A DNA stretch of 41,997 nucleotides, from positions 1 through 41,997 of the forward strand of contig CP071310.1 of the NCBI GenBank assembly GCA_027563145.1, written 5' to 3'. The stretch is from Halocatena halophila (lineage in GTDB: Archaea; Halobacteriota; Halobacteria; Halobacteriales; Haloarculaceae). The notes beneath the pieces were generated by a model that had not been told where the DNA came from, did not search any database, and worked only from the letters and a program-made list of their open reading frames with translations. Positions 38,809-41,997 of this stretch are shown here, piece after piece. The translations under genes were made by a program, and so were the position numbers. Positions within the stretch are counted from its first letter, which is position 1; every line of letters starts with the position of its first letter.

Positions 38809-39552
38809 TCATGGTAAAGATTCGCACGCCTTCCCGTTGCCATCCCCGTCCAGCTGGTGCGGGTCTTCTTGGGGGCTGTGATTCTCAAAGAACTTCTGGG
38901 CTTCCTCCTGGCTCTCGAAGTCGCTACAGTCCCGGTCGTCGATCGTGCTCGTCTCCGTGGTTGGAGTCATCGGCGCGTCCTGGTCGAAGTCCCACAGACC
39001 ACGCTTTGCGTCCCGGGCCTCTGTTTCGATCGCTCCGAATTCCTTCCGGTACGAAAAGGTCGAATCATCGTAACGGCGTGCTAAGCCCTTCTCCAGCAGT
39101 CGACGATTGAAATTCGAACCGTCATCGTAGTAGATGTAGGCCAACAACCTGCCGAACGACCCGCGACGGTCAGCTTCTGGGTCGGTGACGATCTGAACCT
39201 GTTTCCCTTCGAGTTCGTTCTTTGCAAACGACTTAGCCTCCCCACCCCAGTTCAGCAGCCAGTCACGTCCGGCGGCTGTGTCGGGAACATCGAACTCTGG
39301 AGGATCTTCATATCGAGATTGTGTCTCTGGGGTATCGACCCCCAGCAGCCGGATAGTATCGACTTCGCCGTTCTCAAACTCCACCTCCAGTGTGTCCCCG
39401 TCGATGATCTCGGCAACAGTCGCTTGACGCTCTTCGGCCCCATCAGGCGGTGGAAGGGACGATGACGATGTGCCGTTTGTGTCGATCGGAGACACGCAGC
39501 CCGCCAGGACAACAACGGCGGCGAGGACGACCGCGAGAGTAGATCGTATCAT
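38809..39552 (-). CDS. Secreted lipoprotein nuclease: thermonuclease (SNase) plus Excalibur domain, 247 residues
   Basis: Exported Ca-dependent nuclease. The N-terminus MIRSTLAVVLAAVVVLAGCV is a lipoprotein signal with lipobox LAGC. Residues about 45-190 are the SNase fold: VAEIIDGDTLEVEFENGEVD, TIRLLGVDTPET, GEAKSFAKNELEGKQVQI, RRGSFGRLLAYIYYDDGSN, RLLEKGLARRYDD; the Arg, Asp and Glu catalytic residues are in the usual places. The C-terminus RDCSDFESQEEAQKFFENH..QLDGDGNGKACESLP is an Excalibur Ca-binding domain. Start at 39552 chosen for the signal peptide. It may degrade extracellular DNA for nutrition or compete with other cells. Confidence 0.93.
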   Translation of the reverse strand: MIRSTLAVVLAAVVVLAGCVSPIDTNGTSSSSLPPPDGAEERQATVAEIIDGDTLEVEFENGEVDTIRLLGVDTPETQSRYEDPPEFDVPDTAAGRDWLLNWGGEAKSFAKNELEGKQVQIVTDPEADRRGSFGRLLAYIYYDDGSNFNRRLLEKGLARRYDDSTFSYRKEFGAIETEARDAKRGLWDFDQDAPMTPTTETSTIDDRDCSDFESQEEAQKFFENHSPQEDPHQLDGDGNGKACESLP

Positions 39553-39597
39553 ACTGGGGTGTACGCGACGTGCGTGGGAAAACCAACCGGCTCTATC

Positions 39598-39646
39598 CCT
39601 TGTACAACATTGGATGGTGGAAATCACCGGATGGTGTTGTACAAGG
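39598..39646. repeat. 12-bp perfect inverted repeat with internal direct repeats
   Basis: CCTTGTACAACA (39598-39609) and TGTTGTACAAGG (39635-39646) are perfect complements around a 25-bp spacer, which contains GGTG/CACC and two GGATGGTG direct repeats (39612-39619, 39629-39636). It stands 46 bp upstream of the nuclease start. Candidate operator or recombinase binding site. Confidence 0.75.
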
Positions 39647-39842
39647 CCAACGCAGTATTGCGATTGGCGAAAAATGGGAACTTCCACGAAAACGCTCACC
39701 CCTACCTAACCCTCAGCAGCCGCACATCCTATTGATGAGTGGATGGTCTTGCACTGGCCGAGCTGGATAGACTTCTATTATCTGTTCGCCACACTTGTCG
39801 CAGACGTCGTCCGTTTTTTCGTGTACGTACATCGGGAATCTC

Positions 39843-39856
39843 GGGGCTAACGCCCC
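39843..39856 (-). terminator. Short GC hairpin after tRNA-like element B
   Basis: GGGGC/GCCCC stem (39843-39847, 39852-39856) with a four-base loop, directly 3' of element B on the minus strand and behind the last gene of the long operon. No T-run follows, so termination is only a possibility. Confidence 0.4.
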
Positions 39857-39901
39857 AAACACGCCGGAGGAATCGAACCTCCGCGAAGCCAACCACGTGC
39901 G
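39857..39901 (-). ncRNA. tRNA-like T-arm element B
   Basis: On the minus strand GGAGG/CCTCC (39878-39882, 39866-39870) closes the loop TTCGATT, a canonical tRNA T-arm, followed by GGCGTGTTTGGG. It is 19 of 21 positions like element A through the T-arm (CGGAGGTTCGATYCCTCCGG), and both carry ACGTGGT-like sequence before it. It begins right after the stop of the zinc-ribbon gene, at the end of the long operon, and 1.2 kb from the recombinase gene. Plausible as attP core (tRNA 3' end) or as an RNA-processing signal. Confidence 0.45.
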
Positions 39902-40177
39902 TCAACACATCAAGTCCGAAAGCGTCGTCTGCCCTGGATCTCTCTTTTCAGGGCCGGTCTCCCGCGATCGGATTCCATCGCGACAGGACTGACACAGCCC
40001 CTTCGCAACGTTGCCGTCTTTGTCGATATTGCCACGACAACGCCCACAGGGAGACTGATAGCACTCCTCACAGATGGGATAGAGCCGCCCGTTCGGTGCA
40101 GGGACAACGTAGCCGGCGGAATTGCCACAGAACGGTGACCGAGAACACGGCCGGGAGACTTCTCGCAGTTCAATCAT
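39902..40177 (-). CDS. Double zinc-ribbon protein, 91 residues
   Basis: Cys-rich protein: RPCSRSPFCGNSAGYVV, LYPICEECYQSPCGRCRGNI and GLCQSCRDGIRSRE give eight or nine Cys in CxxC-like pairs, enough for two zinc ions, followed by a polar tail ending TTLSDLMC. The tail TTLSDLM recalls the short PIP-like sequences (QxxLxxF-type) that bind clamps: GQTTLSDLM. If the 4803 gene is a clamp, the two could interact; this is speculation. The ATG at 40177 overlaps the end of the cytosine methyltransferase gene by 8 bases. Last gene of the long leftward operon. Confidence 0.8.
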   Translation of the reverse strand: MIELREVSRPCSRSPFCGNSAGYVVPAPNGRLYPICEECYQSPCGRCRGNIDKDGNVAKGLCQSCRDGIRSRETGPEKRDPGQTTLSDLMC

Positions 40178-41651
40178 CACAGGGCACCTCTTGGTCGGCG
40201 AACGTCTGAAGCGACGGCTGCTCACCCGTGAGCAGTGTCTTGCAGAGGGCTTTCGCCAAGTTCACCGGGACCGCGTTCCCGATCTGTTTCGTCGTTTCCG
40301 TCTTGTTACCGGAAAACTGGTAGTCGTCCGGAAAGCCCATCGCAGCGGCGAGTTCGCGAGGCTGAAGCATCCGAAACCGGATGTCCAGCCCCCACGGGTA
40401 ACACTCCGGAACGACGAGTGCGAACCGATCCTTCGTCGTCACAGTCGGGAGGGGGTCATCGATAGACTGGGCACTCCCGTTGCCGTAGTACTCAACGAGA
40501 TAGGGAACCACAAAGTGGCCGTCGTGATTGCTCGCAGTGACGGTATGAAGAGGACGCTCTTCTGGCCTGTACGCAGGGTTACTGTGCAGGCCCCCATGAT
40601 AGCCGTTTCTTGGCAAAATGAACGCCTCGGGATGGTAGAGACCGATCGCTCCCTTCGTCGCGATGGTCGGAAGGGGGCAGCCGAGATCTCTCGCGACTGC
40701 TCCACCGTGTTGCCCTAACACGAATGATCCACACACGTCCTCGATCTCACCACCATCAGCAGCGAGTCCAACAGTCGGAGCACATGCGAGAAATGGTTCA
40801 TCGACTTCAGCAGCGACTCGTGGAACATGCTCGGCCTCGACAATATTCTCTTGCAACTTCGAAACCTCCGGCTTGCCGAGCTCCTCAACGGCATCAGCAA
40901 ACGGTTCAAGAGCATCGTGGGTGTACCGTCGGAGCCCCTCGGCGATGCGCTGCATCGTGTTCTGGACGAGCGGCCTCGATCGACTCCAGATCGACTCACC
41001 ACAATCGTCCCAATCAATGATCTCAGCAGCCGATCGATAGGGCTCTGTCCCGTTGTGTCCATCCGGAGAGTGGGTCGGCTCCGGAAACTGGGCTCGTTTC
41101 TCTTTTCGTCCAACCACGAAGAGTCGCTTCCGCGATGTCGCATCTCCGTAGTTCGCCGAATTGAGAATTTTCCAGTCAACACTGTACCCGAGGGCGTGCA
41201 GGCTATCTATCCAGGCTTCGAAAATCTCACCGTTTCGTGAGGGCTCTCCATCGCGGACAGGACCCCATGATTTCATATCGGGGACGTTCTCGACGAGGAC
41301 CGCATCGACGTTGAGTTTCTCAAGCCAGTCAACAACGTGCCACGGGGAGGCCCGCTGCTGTTCCTTAATCGGCTTCCCTCCACGCGCACGTGAAAAATGT
41401 GTACACTCGGGAGACGCAACGAGGAGGTCCACATCGGGATCACCATCGAAGAGAGCGGGCGGATGGAGCTCTTCGACGCTCGCGTTGTAGTGGTCAGCCC
41501 ACGGGTGGTTCTGCTGGTGAGTCTCGATCGCCACTGACCAGTGGTTGACCGGGATGAGTTCGATCTCACGGTCGAGCTCTTCAGCGGCGAGAGCAAGGCC
41601 AGTGCTCGTTCCCCCACCGCCACAAAACAGGTCAATGGCAGTGAGCGTCAT
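40170..41651 (-). CDS. dcm: DNA cytosine-5 methyltransferase, 493 residues
   Basis: Methylates cytosine in DNA. Seen: motif I LTAIDLFCGGGGTSTGLALA at the N-terminus, motif IV with the catalytic Cys in LLVASPECTHFSRARGGKP (about residues 80-95; SPEC in place of the usual PPC), motif VI VLVENVPDM, motif VIII-like SANYGDATSRKRLFVVGRK, and motifs IX-X in RMLQPRELAAAMGFPDDYQF and KQIGNAVPVNLA. The variable region between carries the specificity. Length is somewhat above the 330-420 common in bacteria. Its ATG overlaps the stop of the 65-residue gene (ATGA). Together with the adenine enzyme it probably hides the plasmid from restriction. Confidence 0.95.
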   Translation of the reverse strand: MTLTAIDLFCGGGGTSTGLALAAEELDREIELIPVNHWSVAIETHQQNHPWADHYNASVEELHPPALFDGDPDVDLLVASPECTHFSRARGGKPIKEQQRASPWHVVDWLEKLNVDAVLVENVPDMKSWGPVRDGEPSRNGEIFEAWIDSLHALGYSVDWKILNSANYGDATSRKRLFVVGRKEKRAQFPEPTHSPDGHNGTEPYRSAAEIIDWDDCGESIWSRSRPLVQNTMQRIAEGLRRYTHDALEPFADAVEELGKPEVSKLQENIVEAEHVPRVAAEVDEPFLACAPTVGLAADGGEIEDVCGSFVLGQHGGAVARDLGCPLPTIATKGAIGLYHPEAFILPRNGYHGGLHSNPAYRPEERPLHTVTASNHDGHFVVPYLVEYYGNGSAQSIDDPLPTVTTKDRFALVVPECYPWGLDIRFRMLQPRELAAAMGFPDDYQFSGNKTETTKQIGNAVPVNLAKALCKTLLTGEQPSLQTFADQEVPCDD

Positions 41652-41845
41652 TCGAAGCCTCCCAGCCGCTCGCGCATCGCGGCCGACATCTCTTCCGCGT
41701 CGTGAGAGACGTGCTCCCAGATGCGGTAGAACGCGCCTTCGGCCTCGGCGAGCGTGTCGCCCTGCGTTTCGACCGAAAGACCGCCCAGCTGGACGCTCAC
41801 ACGAGATTCGTGCTCGGCGGCCTCGTCAGCAGGATCACTGGTCAT
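41648..41845 (-). CDS. Small protein, 65 residues, unknown
   Basis: Not recognised. The protein begins MTSDPADEAAEHESRVSVQL, has a likely beta hairpin (SVQLGGLSVETQGDTLAEAE) and a C-terminal helix AEEMSAAMRERLGGF. The start at 41845 overlaps the end of the adenine methyltransferase gene by 11 bases, and its stop overlaps the cytosine methyltransferase start. Lying between two methyltransferases, it may assist one of them. Confidence 0.7.
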   Translation of the reverse strand: MTSDPADEAAEHESRVSVQLGGLSVETQGDTLAEAEGAFYRIWEHVSHDAEEMSAAMRERLGGFE

Positions 41846-41997
41846 CTGGAAACACCTCCAAAGTCTGCTGCCCGACGGGAGCGAAACGGGGCGTCTCAGA
41901 CGGCTCAAAGTTCATCGCAAGACGCTCTTTCGTTTCTTGACGGGCTTCCGTGACTGCATTCGGGAGCGAATACCGGGCGGTGAACTCAACGACCTCG
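41835..41997 (-). CDS. dam: C-terminal part of the DNA adenine methyltransferase (continues from position 1)
   Basis: Frame EVVEFTARYSLPNAV...KERLAMNFEP ending FPDDQ. If position 41997 is joined to position 1, this continues the N-terminal part at 1-686 in frame, through ...GDLPAGLRDVST then EVVEFTARYSL. The ERLxMNFEP segment is the usual C-terminal strand of D12 adenine methyltransferases, where the enzyme ends in a conserved N-F/Y. Total 849 bases, 283 codons with stop. This is the main evidence that the window is a whole circle. Confidence 0.85.
   Translation of the reverse strand, partial: EVVEFTARYSLPNAVTEARQETKERLAMNFEPSETPRFAPVGQQTLEVFPDDQ

Overview
The window looks like a complete circular plasmid of a halophilic archaeon, opened inside a gene. 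Reasons for haloarchaea: very acidic proteins, a moderately high GC background, leaderless starts with TATA-like boxes about 25 bases upstream, archaeal RPA with its RPA-associated partner, TA[T]-type promoters, Tat-type secretion signals and a halocin-like precursor. Reason for a circle: the adenine methyltransferase gene that runs off position 1 continues in the same frame from position 41997 down to a stop at 41835, giving one 282-residue enzyme with a typical C-terminus. No rRNA, complete tRNA or chromosomal housekeeping gene was seen.

Layout. (1) About 39.9 kb, across the junction, to 5.75 kb: one long leftward operon of small, mostly overlapping genes. It holds a clamp-fold protein, several Cys-rich mini-proteins, an aspartoacylase-like hydrolase, RPA and its partner, an adenine and a cytosine DNA methyltransferase. 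(2) 5.8-7.15 kb: a divergent rightward unit (winged-helix regulator, Zn protein, YdjM-like membrane protein) that shares an inverted-repeat promoter region with the big operon. (3) 7.15-8.3 kb: two leftward genes of unclear role. (4) 8.35-9.8 kb: 1.5 kb without genes, packed with hairpins and spaced repeats in two opposed arrays, a candidate origin or transfer site. (5) 9.8-21.4 kb: a conjugation block: winged-helix regulator, coupling ATPase, its separate N-terminal partner, VirB4-like ATPase with VirB3-like N-terminus, VirB6-like membrane protein, three VirB2-like two-helix proteins, ParA and a partner. (6) 21.4-26.9 kb: cruciform-rich region and a 1604-residue primase-helicase replication protein. 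(7) 27-33 kb: Cys-rich protein, a 177-nt structured RNA candidate, regulators, a methyltransferase, a VOC protein and a RelE/RHH toxin-antitoxin pair. (8) 33-39.6 kb: AT-rich cargo: a halocin C8-like precursor, small membrane protein, pentapeptide-repeat channel protein, short tyrosine recombinase, secreted nuclease.

The strongest unexplained signals are: nine arrays of the palindrome CTATAG repeated at exactly 12-bp steps next to the pilin-like, parA, replication and toxin-antitoxin genes; a 177-nt multi-hairpin RNA with its own TATA box and a tRNA-like domain, which has two shorter relatives elsewhere in the plasmid; and the two opposed arrays of GGGTGYCC words in the gene-less 8.35-9.8 kb region. 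How the parts fit is inference: replication by the primase-helicase, partition by ParA, spread by a type IV secretion-like apparatus, protection by two methyltransferases, and persistence by toxin-antitoxin and halocin cargo.
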